64,000 bases of DNA. It comes from Flaviramulus_B aquimarinus. GTDB lineage: Bacteria; Bacteroidota; Bacteroidia; Flavobacteriales; Flavobacteriaceae. Within the stretch, counting starts at the first letter, position 1, and each line of letters opens with the position of its first letter. This document shows positions 35,820 to 44,619 of this stretch, piece by piece. A model generated the notes under the pieces. It saw only the letters and a list, made by a program, of their open reading frames with translations, had not been told where the DNA came from and searched no databases. Position numbers and translations under genes: made by a program. The DNA is taken from contig NZ_BAABJH010000001.1 in the NCBI RefSeq assembly GCF_039543205.1, positions 1,736,001 through 1,800,000 on the forward strand. Direction: 5' to 3'.

Positions 35820-37904
35820 ATGTATTTGAATCGATTAAAAAAGAATCTAACAGACAAAAACATCAAAGTCCTTTTTACAGATTATTATGATACACTTATT
35901 CATAGAACAGTTCATCCTAATTATACCATAAAAATATGGGCTAAATTCATGATTATAGAATTTGGTCTTAATACGACTACAGACGAACTTTATTTCATAA
36001 GGCAAGAATCCATGACTTATTTGTGTAATAAGTTAGATAGAAACAATGTAGAAGTGCCTTATGAAACATTAATAGGTGAAATTTATAAACGTTTAGTCAA
36101 TAACAATATTATTGAAAACATTAACAAACCACAATTTGTTAAAGCTTTTGAAAGCATAGATCTTAAGGCAGAAACAAGTGTTCAATACCCGAATGAAAAC
36201 ATCTTAAATCTGCTTAATGACTTTAAAGCGAATGGTGGTAAAGTATACCTCGTTTCAGATTTTTATGGCTCCAAATCATTATTCAAAAAAATGCTAAAAC
36301 ACCATGGTATTTTAGATGTTTTTGATGATGTGTTTAGCTCTTCATCACTTGAAAAAAGTAAACATAGCGGGACTATTTATAATGCTGTTATTTCACAACT
36401 TTCAATCCAACAGAAGGATATTATGATGATTGGCGATAATAAACGAAGCGATTTTGAAAATGCAACTAAAAATGGGCTCAATGCATTTCTTTTACCTCAT
36501 GATAAGTATTTGAGGAAGAACAGACGTAACGCATTAGGTGATGATTATAAGAAAGCAAAAAAAGCAGTAAATACCATATATAAGGCATGCACTAAAAAAT
36601 CGTCTATGCCTTTTACACAGTATATTATTTTTTATCATTTTTTTACAGAAAGGCTCTATTATAAATGTAAAAAAGAAGGTGTTAAAAACTTGTTTTTTCT
36701 TTCTAGAGAAGGACAGTATTTAAAAAAACTATTCGACTCGTATCAAGATTTTGCTTCGATTGAAAATGGTGCCAAAATAAAAACCCATTATCTAAAGATA
36801 TCAAGGCAGGCATCAATGCAGATAAACTTAAAGACTATTGATAAAGAAGAATTTAAATACTTAAAAAAAGAATATCCAGAACTGTCGCTACAAGATTTCT
36901 TAACCTTCTTTAACTGCCCTGATGATATAAAAAAAGCAATTGTAACAGCATTGAATATAGACATTGACAAGCCTATAAATGACTTTTTTAATTCATCAGA
37001 ATATACAAACCTTAAGGCCAATAAAAACTTTACGGAATTTTATAAAAACCACAAACAGTCTAATACTTCAGACTTTAACGCGTATATAAATTCTTTTAAT
37101 GCCAATGTCGAAGAAGAAGGTATACACCTTGTGGATATTGGCTGGGGAGGGACTATGCAAGAATCTATTTTTGGTTTTTTTGAAGAAAAAATACCAGTTA
37201 CAGGCTATTATTTAGGGCTGCGGTATATGTATGATATTAAAGAAAAAACCCAACGTGATGGTTTGATTTTTTCAATACTGCCATTTACCAATTATCATGA
37301 TAATATTTTAATGGCAAATAACCAATTTTATGAGCAATTTTCGGCAGCCAATCATGGAAGTGCTATTGGGTATACGAATAAGAATAATGGTTATGTACTA
37401 GAAAAACACAATGCAGAAGAAAAATGGTTGTATGATAATTATATCCAAGACCATCAAAAGCAAATGTTTGATTTTCATTTGGCACTATTAAAAAGCACGG
37501 AGACTATTTGTTATGACCAAGAAATGATACAGCGAATAATTTCGAAGAAAGCTTTGATTTCTGGGTTGTTCCATAACCGTAGACATTTAAAGTTTATCCA
37601 AACCTTAAACTCTGGGTTTTATCAAAATATAGGAACTAATAAAGTCGGGATTTCATATAAGAAAGAAGAAGGCGATGGTATTATGAAGTACATCCTCACC
37701 TTCCTATTAACCCCCGAATTGGTCTTTCGTTATATAACAAAACTAAAGCCTATACTCTATGAGAAAAATAAAATATTAGCAGCTTTAACACCAACCTACT
37801 TTATTTATTTCTATTTTCTACTAAATAGATATATTAGGTTTAAGGTTTTAAAAAATTCGTTTTTACTTAAATCTACTTATTTTAAGGATGCCAATAAAAT
37901 CTAA
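35820..37904 (+). CDS. HAD-superfamily hydrolase with large C-terminal region (COG5610-like)
   Basis: This 694-residue cytoplasmic protein has an N-terminal HAD domain: motif I around LFTDYYDTLIH (Asp21, Thr25), motif II/III around VYLVSDFYGS and motif IV in MMIGDNKRSDFENA. The C-terminal two-thirds contain NLFFLSREGQYLKKLFDSY and LVDIGWGGTMQESIF. This combination recurs in predicted hydrolases found in capsule and LPS biosynthesis regions. The reaction is unknown. It starts 4 nt after the peptidase stop and 25 nt before an ABC ATPase gene, so the three may be one unit. Confidence 0.78.
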   Translation: MYLNRLKKNLTDKNIKVLFTDYYDTLIHRTVHPNYTIKIWAKFMIIEFGLNTTTDELYFIRQESMTYLCNKLDRNNVEVPYETLIGEIYKRLVNNNIIENINKPQFVKAFESIDLKAETSVQYPNENILNLLNDFKANGGKVYLVSDFYGSKSLFKKMLKHHGILDVFDDVFSSSSLEKSKHSGTIYNAVISQLSIQQKDIMMIGDNKRSDFENATKNGLNAFLLPHDKYLRKNRRNALGDDYKKAKKAVNTIYKACTKKSSMPFTQYIIFYHFFTERLYYKCKKEGVKNLFFLSREGQYLKKLFDSYQDFASIENGAKIKTHYLKISRQASMQINLKTIDKEEFKYLKKEYPELSLQDFLTFFNCPDDIKKAIVTALNIDIDKPINDFFNSSEYTNLKANKNFTEFYKNHKQSNTSDFNAYINSFNANVEEEGIHLVDIGWGGTMQESIFGFFEEKIPVTGYYLGLRYMYDIKEKTQRDGLIFSILPFTNYHDNILMANNQFYEQFSAANHGSAIGYTNKNNGYVLEKHNAEEKWLYDNYIQDHQKQMFDFHLALLKSTETICYDQEMIQRIISKKALISGLFHNRRHLKFIQTLNSGFYQNIGTNKVGISYKKEEGDGIMKYILTFLLTPELVFRYITKLKPILYEKNKILAALTPTYFIYFYFLLNRYIRFKVLKNSFLLKSTYFKDANKI

Positions 37905-37929
37905 ATTTTATTTAGTACGTTAAGCTACT

Positions 37930-38841
37930 ATGTTAGACATACAACATGTAACATTCCGTTATAAAAAGCAAAACATTCTAGAGGATATTAACTTTAGTGT
38001 AAAAACAGGTGAACACGTTTCTATTATTGGCGAAAGTGGCTCTGGAAAAAGCACACTTTTAAAATTGCTGTATGGAACTTATGATTTAAACAAAGGCCAT
38101 ATATACTGGAAGGACGAAGAAATTCTAGGTCCAAAATTTAATCTCATTACAGGTCCCGATTATATGAAATATGTGGCACAGGAATTCGATTTAATGCCTG
38201 TTATTTCAGTTTCAGAAAATATAGGCGCATTTCTTTCTAATTTTTACCCTGAAGAAAAGCAAGAACGCATTAAAGAACTTTTGGAAGTTGTGGAATTGAC
38301 CCCATTTTCAAAAACCAAAGTTAAAGAATTAAGCGGCGGACAGAAACAACGTGTAGCATTGGCAAGGGCCATAGCAAAACAACCAGAAGTGATTTTATTA
38401 GATGAACCATTTAGCCATATTGATAATTTTAAAAAACAGTCCTTACGCAGAAACCTGTTTAAATATTTAAAGAAAAAAAACATTACCTGTATTGTGGCTA
38501 CCCATGATAAGGATGATGTGCTATCGTATTCGGATAAGATGATTGTTTTACATGATGCTAAAATTATAGCAAATAATACACCTCAGTATTTGTATAATAA
38601 TCCTGAAAACAAATTAGTCGCTTCTTTTTTTGGGGAGTTTAATGAGATTGATGGCGAGATGGTTTATGCCAATCAGTTAAAAGTCGTTGAAAAATCAGAT
38701 GTAATAGCTGTTGTAAAACAATCGTATTATAAAGGCCATTACTTTTTAATTGAAGCAGAATGGAATGAGGAAAAGGTGTTTTTTGAGCATCCTGAAAAAC
38801 TTAATTTAAACCAAAAGGTAAATCTTTTAATTAAAAAATAG
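37930..38841 (+). CDS. ABC transporter ATP-binding protein without adjacent permease
   Basis: This 303-residue ATPase has Walker A GESGSGKST (34-42), Q-loop region AQEFDL, signature LSGGQKQRVALARA, Walker B VILLDEPFSHID and the H-loop VATHDKDD. A C-terminal extension of about 80 residues (DGEMVYANQLKVVEKSDVIA onward) resembles the regulatory tails of the PotA/CysA type importers. No permease or binding protein is encoded beside it, so its partner must lie elsewhere or it has a non-transport role. Confidence 0.9.
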   Translation: MLDIQHVTFRYKKQNILEDINFSVKTGEHVSIIGESGSGKSTLLKLLYGTYDLNKGHIYWKDEEILGPKFNLITGPDYMKYVAQEFDLMPVISVSENIGAFLSNFYPEEKQERIKELLEVVELTPFSKTKVKELSGGQKQRVALARAIAKQPEVILLDEPFSHIDNFKKQSLRRNLFKYLKKKNITCIVATHDKDDVLSYSDKMIVLHDAKIIANNTPQYLYNNPENKLVASFFGEFNEIDGEMVYANQLKVVEKSDVIAVVKQSYYKGHYFLIEAEWNEEKVFFEHPEKLNLNQKVNLLIKK

Positions 38842-38842
38842 T

Positions 38843-39292
38843 TTATAGGACCTGTTCAATCTTAAAGGTTTCATTTCTAAAAGTTACAGTATTCCCAACA
38901 TGTTTACCTATTAATAATTGCCCAATAGGTGTGTTTGACGAAACAGCATAAAACAAATCATCATTTACTTGTAAAGCTCCAGCGCTTATGGCTATAAAAT
39001 AGTTGGCGTTAGAGGTGTAAACTACCTGACCCAAACCAATTGTTTTAGAAGTTTTATTTATATTTACTTTTAATAGCAGTTCCTTTGTTTTTTGAATTTC
39101 AGCCAATTGGCGGCCTGCTTTTTCACGTTCTAGTTGTAGCATGGCTCTGCCAGTTTCATGCTTATCGCCAGCACTACTTTTGGTTTCTGACCGTAATGAC
39201 ACTTGAATTTCATTAATGGTATTTTGAATGATCTGGAATCGCTTTCCAACAAATTCTTGACATTGGTTATATAAGCTCTTTTTAATATTCAT
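38843..39292 (-). CDS. Gre-like protein (GreA/GreB C-terminal-type domain with short helical N-terminus)
   Basis: This 149-residue cytoplasmic protein has a helical N-terminal half containing SETKSSAGDKHETGRAMLQL, the conserved block shared with GreA-type factors, then a beta-rich C-terminal domain (GLGQVVYTSNANYFIAISAG, TPIGQLLIGKHVGN). This architecture resembles Gre-family RNA polymerase secondary-channel proteins. Flavobacterial relatives are sometimes labelled 3-oxoacyl-ACP synthase, for which there is no sequence support here. Whether it stimulates transcript cleavage is unknown. It directly abuts the FAD oxidoreductase gene upstream. Confidence 0.7.
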   Translation of the reverse strand: MNIKKSLYNQCQEFVGKRFQIIQNTINEIQVSLRSETKSSAGDKHETGRAMLQLEREKAGRQLAEIQKTKELLLKVNINKTSKTIGLGQVVYTSNANYFIAISAGALQVNDDLFYAVSSNTPIGQLLIGKHVGNTVTFRNETFKIEQVL

Positions 39293-40405
39293 TTAAACTA
39301 AATCTGCTAATTCTTTACCAACTAAACTGCCAATAGCAATGCCCATGCCGCCAAGACGAACTCCACAAAACACATTGTTGCTTAGTTGTTTTACAAGCGC
39401 TTTCTTTTGGTTTCCAACACCCATAATTCCACTCCAACGCTGGTCTATTTCAAAAGCTGTTTCCGGAAGAATAGTGGTTTTTAAAAGGTCTTCTAAGGTG
39501 TTTTGAATCTTTGCTGTTTGATTTAGTACTGTGGTTTCTTCACCTTTAAAATCAATGTGACGTCCACCCCCAAGTAAAATCCTGTTATTGATATTTCTAA
39601 AATAATAAAACCCTTTATTTAAATGGAATGTCCCTTTTATATGCAAGTTTTTTAATGGCTTGGTAATTAAAACCTGTGCTCTGGCGGGCTTTACTTTTTC
39701 GTTAATGAGTTGCGATGCAAAGCCATTTGTAGCTATCATTAACTTCGAGCTTGAAAACTCAAATGCATTAGTTTTTATTTTTACTGAATCATTGATTTCT
39801 GAAAAACTTTCAACCTGAATACTATTTAAAATTTTGACACCCTGTTTTAATGCTAAATACATCAAAGATTCCATCATCTTCCCGGTGTCAAGTTGACCTT
39901 CGTATGGGTTATAAACGTATTGATTTTTTATGTTTTTAAAGTTGAAGCTATTATCGTGCAGACTAAAAATATCATCTTTAAAAATGGGTTTAAGCATTTT
40001 GTTTATAGCGTCTTTTTTTGATAAACAGAGTTGAAACAATTCGGAATCACTTTCAGTAAATAATTCATAACCGCCATGGTTTTTGTAATTTATGGTTTGG
40101 TCTCCCAATGTGTTGCGTAAAAAGTTTAGGCCTTCCATGCGTTTTTTTATAAGCTCTAAAACCTCTGCTTCTGAATGGGATTGTAAATCGTCCAATATTT
40201 CACTTAGGCTCCCAAAGCATGCAAACCCAGCATTTTTTGTACTTGCACCTTGAGGTAAAACACCTTTTTCTAGAACTAAAACATTGGCTTTTGGGTGTTG
40301 TTTTTTTAATTGTAGTGCACAACTAAGCCCTACAATACCACTACCTACAATAGTGAAATCGATATTTGTTAACCAGTTTTTTATTTCCCAATATGAAAGA
40401 TGCAC
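39293..40405 (-). CDS. FAD-dependent oxidoreductase, DAO family
   Basis: This 370-residue protein has the dinucleotide-binding motif FTIVGSGIVGLSCALQL near residue 17, the glutamate of LVLEKG at strand 2, and the C-terminal FAD loop GVRLGGMGIAIGSLVGKEL. It belongs to the D-amino-acid oxidase / glycine oxidase-like superfamily. The substrate (a glycine-like or secondary amine) cannot be told. The downstream Gre-like gene follows without a gap. No membrane segment is present. Confidence 0.86.
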   Translation of the reverse strand: MHLSYWEIKNWLTNIDFTIVGSGIVGLSCALQLKKQHPKANVLVLEKGVLPQGASTKNAGFACFGSLSEILDDLQSHSEAEVLELIKKRMEGLNFLRNTLGDQTINYKNHGGYELFTESDSELFQLCLSKKDAINKMLKPIFKDDIFSLHDNSFNFKNIKNQYVYNPYEGQLDTGKMMESLMYLALKQGVKILNSIQVESFSEINDSVKIKTNAFEFSSSKLMIATNGFASQLINEKVKPARAQVLITKPLKNLHIKGTFHLNKGFYYFRNINNRILLGGGRHIDFKGEETTVLNQTAKIQNTLEDLLKTTILPETAFEIDQRWSGIMGVGNQKKALVKQLSNNVFCGVRLGGMGIAIGSLVGKELADLV

Positions 40406-40529
40406 TATTTTGGTGTTTTGATTTTAGTAAAAATACCTAAAATTTTAATGGAATTTTTTTACTGCGTTAGGGATTGCAGCGGTATCCTTTTTTGCTTTTT
40501 CTGTAAAAAAGATATAGCGAAAAGCCCGA

Positions 40530-40560
40530 CCTTAATCCTGAATTTAGTTCAGGATTAAGG
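40530..40560. repeat. Perfect 13-bp inverted repeat in an intergenic region
   Basis: CCTTAATCCTGAA (40530-40542) and TTCAGGATTAAGG (40548-40560) flank the 5-nt loop TTTAG. No T tract follows on either side, so it is not a classical terminator. It lies between the PTPS stop (40568) and the DAO gene start (40405) and may be an interspersed palindromic repeat or an mRNA-stabilising structure. Confidence 0.7.
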
Positions 40561-40567
40561 TAACGCC

Positions 40568-41023
40568 CTAAATATTATCATAATCAAACCATTCTGCAAA
40601 AGAACTATCGGTTTCTTGAAGTTTTAAGGAGTGCAAATGAATATGTTTTGGCAACCTTTTTTTTATTTTTTTTGAAAAGTCTATAACCATCATTTCACTG
40701 GTAGGTTGATAATCGACTAACAGGACATTGTGCCCGCGGTCTTGGAGCTCTTTGGCAAGTTCTACGTGCGGGGTGTTTTTATTAAAAACCGTGGCGTGGT
40801 CAAAGACATTTACAATTTCTTCTTTTACAATTTTTTTAAGGTCACCAAAGTCGATAACCATGCCATATTTAACATGGGTATGATCCGAAATCGGTTTGCC
40901 AATAACGGTAACCGAGAGTTTATAACTGTGGCCATGTACGTTTTTACATTTTCCGTCGTAACCATAAAGAGCGTGACCTGTTTCAAAAGAGAATTGTTTT
41001 GTGATACGAATGTTATTGCCCAT
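40568..41023 (-). CDS. queD: 6-carboxytetrahydropterin synthase / 6-pyruvoyl tetrahydropterin synthase homologue
   Basis: This 151-residue T-fold enzyme has the zinc histidines in FETGHALYG and NVHGHSYKL, the catalytic VFDHATVFN region, MVIDFGDLKKIV, and a C-terminal LQETDSSFAEW. QueD-type enzymes make 6-carboxytetrahydropterin for queuosine; PTPS makes biopterin precursors. The Cys expected before the HGH motif is present (GKCKNVHGH), which favours QueD. Its ATG overlaps the stop of the preceding 32-residue membrane protein gene (TAATG), so translation is coupled. Confidence 0.9.
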   Translation of the reverse strand: MGNNIRITKQFSFETGHALYGYDGKCKNVHGHSYKLSVTVIGKPISDHTHVKYGMVIDFGDLKKIVKEEIVNVFDHATVFNKNTPHVELAKELQDRGHNVLLVDYQPTSEMMVIDFSKKIKKRLPKHIHLHSLKLQETDSSFAEWFDYDNI

Positions 41024-41121
41024 TATTTTCTTTTTCTGCGGTTAACGGCGTAAACGATTATTAAAACTAAAGCTAAAACGAGAAACAATCCATTGCCGCT
41101 CAAAAATGACATGATATCCAT
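41023..41121 (-). CDS. 32-residue single-span membrane protein
   Basis: The frame encodes 32 residues: a short N-terminus MDIMSFLSGNG, a hydrophobic helix (LFLVLALVLIIVYAV) and a strongly basic end (NRRKRK), as expected for an inner-membrane micropeptide with cytoplasmic C-terminus. Its ATG lies 1 nt after the stop of the preceding 58-residue gene, and its stop TAA shares a base with the queD ATG. This tight packing and the clean topology argue for translation. The function is unknown. Confidence 0.62.
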   Translation of the reverse strand: MDIMSFLSGNGLFLVLALVLIIVYAVNRRKRK

Positions 41122-41122
41122 A

Positions 41123-41299
41123 TTATTGTTTGTTAATTCTATTTTTGTTATATCTATAAATTAAGTAAGCTAATAATACAAGAACCACAAAAGGTAACAT
41201 AGAGCCAATAAAGACACCTATTTCGTATCCCTTATCCGGTGCGTTTTGTATTTTTTCTTCTATATCTACTTGCAGAAGTAAAGTAATAAATAGATTCAT
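41123..41299 (-). CDS. 58-residue single-span membrane protein
   Basis: The frame begins MNLFITLLLQVDIEEKI, has an acidic/polar segment, then a membrane helix (VFIGSMLPFVVLVLLAYLIY) and a basic tail (RYNKNRINKQ). It lies 27 nt after the MATE gene stop and 1 nt before the 32-residue gene, all on the minus strand. The layout GNAT, MATE, 58-aa, 32-aa, queD suggests one transcript. No family is recognised. The N-terminus may be a first hydrophobic segment or a signal. Confidence 0.62.
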   Translation of the reverse strand: MNLFITLLLQVDIEEKIQNAPDKGYEIGVFIGSMLPFVVLVLLAYLIYRYNKNRINKQ

Positions 41300-41326
41300 A
41301 ATGGTTTGTTATGCTATTATGCAAAG

Positions 41327-42661
41327 TTAATTATTTTGTGAAAGTGGAATAAACATTTTTCTGAATTTTATGATTAAGGGAATGCCTCTGGCAATAATCC
41401 AGACAGTAATGGCAATAAAGATGGCATGTAATTTATAGTCCAAGCTATCTAACCAAAATAATATGGGTATGAATATTATAAAGGTTGAAAATAAAAGCAC
41501 ATTACGTAAATACTTCATTTTTCCTAGACCTTTAAACATACCATCAAAAATAAATGCTAATGTACATAGAGGCTGCATAACCAGAACTATCCAAAACACA
41601 TTGTAAAAAGCATTTAAAACTTCGGGTTCTTTTGTGAAAACACGCCCTATTGGATAATAAAACAGCGCGCCAATGAGACCTAAAATTATCCCGATTATAA
41701 GACCATATTTTATTAATTTATTACTTAGGGTAATTAATAAACCATAGGCTTTTGCTCCAAAGAGTTTTCCAGATAGAATGTTACCTGCACTAGCATAACC
41801 ATCAACAATAAAAGCACTCAAAAACCATAAATTTATAGCAATGGTATAGGCTGCAATATATTCGGCTCCATAACTGGTTGCAAACGCACTGGCATAATAT
41901 AGGGTAACATTTAAAGCAATAGTTCTTACAAAAAGGTTAAGAATCATTAAAATAAAGCGTTTGATTTCTTTATTAAATGGGAAACTAAATTTTAATGGAA
42001 TAACTGTTTTTTTAAGAAGGAAATAAGCTGAAAAAATAGCCATTAAAATTTGAGCAATAACACTCGCATAGGCAGCACCTTCAATATTCATAGGAGTTAT
42101 ATAACCATCAATACCATATACCAAAATAATGTCTAGAATGATATTTGCAGCACTTCCAATAATAGCAATAATCATAGGGTAATAGGTGTTTTGCAATCCC
42201 CGGAAGGCCCCAAAAACAGCTATGGTAAATAAAGTAAAAGGAAAGCCAAGAACACGAATTTTATAATAAATGATGCTGTAATCTAAAATTAAATTGGAAG
42301 CATTATACAGTTTGAAAATAGTTCTAGCAAACGGATACGTACTAACAATAATCAGAATACTTAAAGAGGTAATAATAAAAATAGCTTGGGCAGGAAGGTT
42401 TTTAATGTTTTCTAGTTTATTAGCACCTACATATTGTGACACGATAGATGAAATGGCACTCCGTGTTTGGCCCAGTACCCAAATAAGCATAGACATAAAA
42501 GTGGTTACGATACCTACTGCTGCTAAAGATTCTGTGGCGTTGTATTGAATATTGCCAACTATAGCCGCATCTGTTAATGATAAAATAGGCTCGGACACTC
42601 CAGAAATTAAGGCTGGAATGGCAAGTTTGTTTATATGTTTTAAACTAATGTTTATATTCAC
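41327..42661 (-). CDS. MATE family efflux transporter
   Basis: The protein has about 444 residues from the GTG at 42661 and twelve hydrophobic segments. Family features include LAIPALISGVSEPILSLTDAAIVG near the N-terminus, LPAQAIFIITSL, and a second half starting about 235. MATE proteins export cationic compounds or polar metabolites with Na+ or H+. A TTG at 42679 would add six residues. The GTG is preferred because GTGA overlaps the GNAT stop by 4 nt. Confidence 0.9.
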   Translation of the reverse strand: MNINISLKHINKLAIPALISGVSEPILSLTDAAIVGNIQYNATESLAAVGIVTTFMSMLIWVLGQTRSAISSIVSQYVGANKLENIKNLPAQAIFIITSLSILIIVSTYPFARTIFKLYNASNLILDYSIIYYKIRVLGFPFTLFTIAVFGAFRGLQNTYYPMIIAIIGSAANIILDIILVYGIDGYITPMNIEGAAYASVIAQILMAIFSAYFLLKKTVIPLKFSFPFNKEIKRFILMILNLFVRTIALNVTLYYASAFATSYGAEYIAAYTIAINLWFLSAFIVDGYASAGNILSGKLFGAKAYGLLITLSNKLIKYGLIIGIILGLIGALFYYPIGRVFTKEPEVLNAFYNVFWIVLVMQPLCTLAFIFDGMFKGLGKMKYLRNVLLFSTFIIFIPILFWLDSLDYKLHAIFIAITVWIIARGIPLIIKFRKMFIPLSQNN

Positions 42662-43158
42662 AATACAAGTTCGTAACAATAAAACGGATATTGGCTTTGT
42701 TTAGGAAAGAAAATTTCTCCTAAGCGCTTATATCCACGTTGTTCATAAAATTTTTGGTTTCTTGAGTTTTGTGAAAAGGTGTCTAACCTTACTGATGTAT
42801 ATTGGTTTTTTTTAGCGAAGTCTTCTGCAAATTGCATGAGCTGTTGTGCATAACCTTTACCTTGTTGGTTTGGATGAATTGCTAAACGGTGGATAAAGAT
42901 GTTATTAGTATTGGGTGTTAACCAAGAGATAGGGATATATTCTTCATCCATAAATGTGGATATGATAATACAACCAATAATACTGTTTTCTAATTCTAAC
43001 ACATACAATTCATTACGATTAATATCTTTTAAAAAGGCTTGTTTGTTGGGGTAAAATTCATTCCATTGATAAATATTTTTTTCAATCATATAGACAGCAC
43101 AAGCCCTTGTTATATGGAGGATTTTATCGATTTCTTCTAATGTCGCCTTACGAATCAT
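42658..43158 (-). CDS. GNAT-family N-acetyltransferase
   Basis: This 166-residue protein has the GNAT fold: IRKATLEEIDKILHITRAC at the start, the acetyl-CoA pyrophosphate loop IHPNQQGKGYAQQLM, and VRLDTFSQNSRNQKFYEQRGY near the end. It transfers an acetyl group to an unknown amine. The stop overlaps the downstream MATE start (GTGA), so the two are coupled, which could mean acetylation and export act on related compounds, though this is inference. Confidence 0.88.
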   Translation of the reverse strand: MIRKATLEEIDKILHITRACAVYMIEKNIYQWNEFYPNKQAFLKDINRNELYVLELENSIIGCIIISTFMDEEYIPISWLTPNTNNIFIHRLAIHPNQQGKGYAQQLMQFAEDFAKKNQYTSVRLDTFSQNSRNQKFYEQRGYKRLGEIFFPKQSQYPFYCYELVL

Positions 43159-43217
43159 TGTAAATATTTTACTTTTGCTTCAAATTTATTGTAATTTTAG
43201 CTTTAAACTTTATAGAT

Positions 43218-44012
43218 ATGAAAAATATTTTAGTTCCTGTTGGGGCATCAAAAAATGGATTAAGTCATTTGCAGTATGCTGTAGATTTTGCCGAAGCTTT
43301 TAAAGCAAAACTTTTTATTGTACAGATATATAATGTTTATACCAAGGCTGGAACTATGATTAAGGTTGACCATATTATAGAACGGGAAAGTAAAGCGTTT
43401 TTAGACGATTTGGTTTCAAAAATTGATACAAAAGGCGTTGAGGTTATTATAAAAACCTTAAAAGGGAAGCTTATAGATACTTTAGAATTGGCTTGCGAAA
43501 AAGGAGATGTTGATTTGGTTTTAATCGAACCCAGAACAAACTCTATAAAACACGAGGTCTATTTAGGTAAAACATCAGGTAAAATAATAAAACAAATGGA
43601 TGTTCCTGCGCTTATTGTACCAGAGGGCTATACGTTTAAAAAGCCAGCAACTATTTTAATGGCCATTAAATCTGCTATTATTAAAAAAGCCCATGTTCTT
43701 AAACCGCTTCAATCTATAAAGGATAAATTTAAGGCTACGGTTGATTTATTATTAGTAAAAACACCATACCATAATCAAGGTGATTTTGATGTGAATGATG
43801 AATTAAAGGCTGTTGTTGCTCAGGTTGTAAAAACAGAAAATGCGACAACCTTTCAAGGTGTTTTAGAGCATATCCAATCTCATAACCCAGATATGTTGTG
43901 TGTTGTAAGACGTAAACGTGGCTTCTTCGCTAAAAAATGGGAAAAGAACACCATTCTTAAAAAAGATTTTTACAGTAGTATTCCTGTATTAGTATTGAGT
44001 GGATTAAAGTAA
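43218..44012 (+). CDS. Universal stress protein, tandem UspA domains
   Basis: This 264-residue cytoplasmic protein has a first Usp domain (KNILVPVGASKNGLSHLQYA, LVLIEPRTNSIKHEVYLGKT, DVPALIVPEG) and a second, more diverged one from about 145 (TILMAIKSAIIKKAHVLKPL to SIPVLVLSGLK). The ATP-binding loop Gx2Gx9G is not clearly intact in either domain. Tandem Usp proteins are common in Bacteroidetes stress responses. The gene stands alone, with no close downstream partner. Confidence 0.86.
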   Translation: MKNILVPVGASKNGLSHLQYAVDFAEAFKAKLFIVQIYNVYTKAGTMIKVDHIIERESKAFLDDLVSKIDTKGVEVIIKTLKGKLIDTLELACEKGDVDLVLIEPRTNSIKHEVYLGKTSGKIIKQMDVPALIVPEGYTFKKPATILMAIKSAIIKKAHVLKPLQSIKDKFKATVDLLLVKTPYHNQGDFDVNDELKAVVAQVVKTENATTFQGVLEHIQSHNPDMLCVVRRKRGFFAKKWEKNTILKKDFYSSIPVLVLSGLK

Positions 44013-44088
44013 AATTGGTGGTAGGTCTAATTAAAGCTTGGAAAGTTTTAAGACTATTCTTAGTTGTAAACGGTGTTTTGTAACGTAT

Positions 44089-44619
44089 TTACTGTAATTC
44101 TATTTTATCGATTAGAAGCTTAAATTCTTCTTCATTTTTATTTCCGATTAAAAATGCTATTTCTTCAATAGTGTCTTCCGAAAAATTTGGTTTGTCAAGC
44201 TTTCTTCCTCTAAATGAAGGGTACATGTTTTTTAGAGAAATTTCTATGTCTTGCCAATCGCCAGTTGTTGAAAAGCTAGTTATATAGGAATAATAATCTC
44301 CCGAACTGGATTTTATTCTAAATTGATATGTTTTATTATCGCCTTTTATTTTAAGTCTGATTTTAGTGAAACCCCCAATTAATGTTCGTTCGAATTTATA
44401 GTGTACAGAAGAGAACCCGCCGTTGTTATCCAATGATATAGAACCTTGAAAAACCCCGTAACCTTGAGGGCTTAAACCAAAAGAACCTGATGATTTTCCG
44501 CCCATAACAACATCATCAATAATTTCCCAATTTTTTAGATCTGATTTTTGATTAAAGTCGAAGATTATATGTGATGCCATAAAAGGGAATGTAATTATTA
44601 AAAAAATTAAGTGCTTCAT
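44089..44619 (-). CDS. CIA30 family protein, exported
   Basis: This 176-residue protein has a signal peptide (KHLIFLIITFPFMASH) and the CIA30 (complex I intermediate-associated 30) jelly-roll pattern: WEIIDDVVMGGKSSGSF, GGFSSVHYKF, IRLKIKGDNKTYQFRI and IEEIAFLIGNK. In bacteria the family is of unknown role and carbohydrate-binding-like in fold. It is followed upstream on the plus side by the long intergenic region leading to the tRNA-like remnant. Confidence 0.83.
   Translation of the reverse strand: MKHLIFLIITFPFMASHIIFDFNQKSDLKNWEIIDDVVMGGKSSGSFGLSPQGYGVFQGSISLDNNGGFSSVHYKFERTLIGGFTKIRLKIKGDNKTYQFRIKSSSGDYYSYITSFSTTGDWQDIEISLKNMYPSFRGRKLDKPNFSEDTIEEIAFLIGNKNEEEFKLLIDKIELQ

Noticed and set aside
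40530..40560. Hairpin considered as a terminator for queD
   Set aside because: No T tract follows the stem on the minus strand; listed as a palindromic repeat instead.
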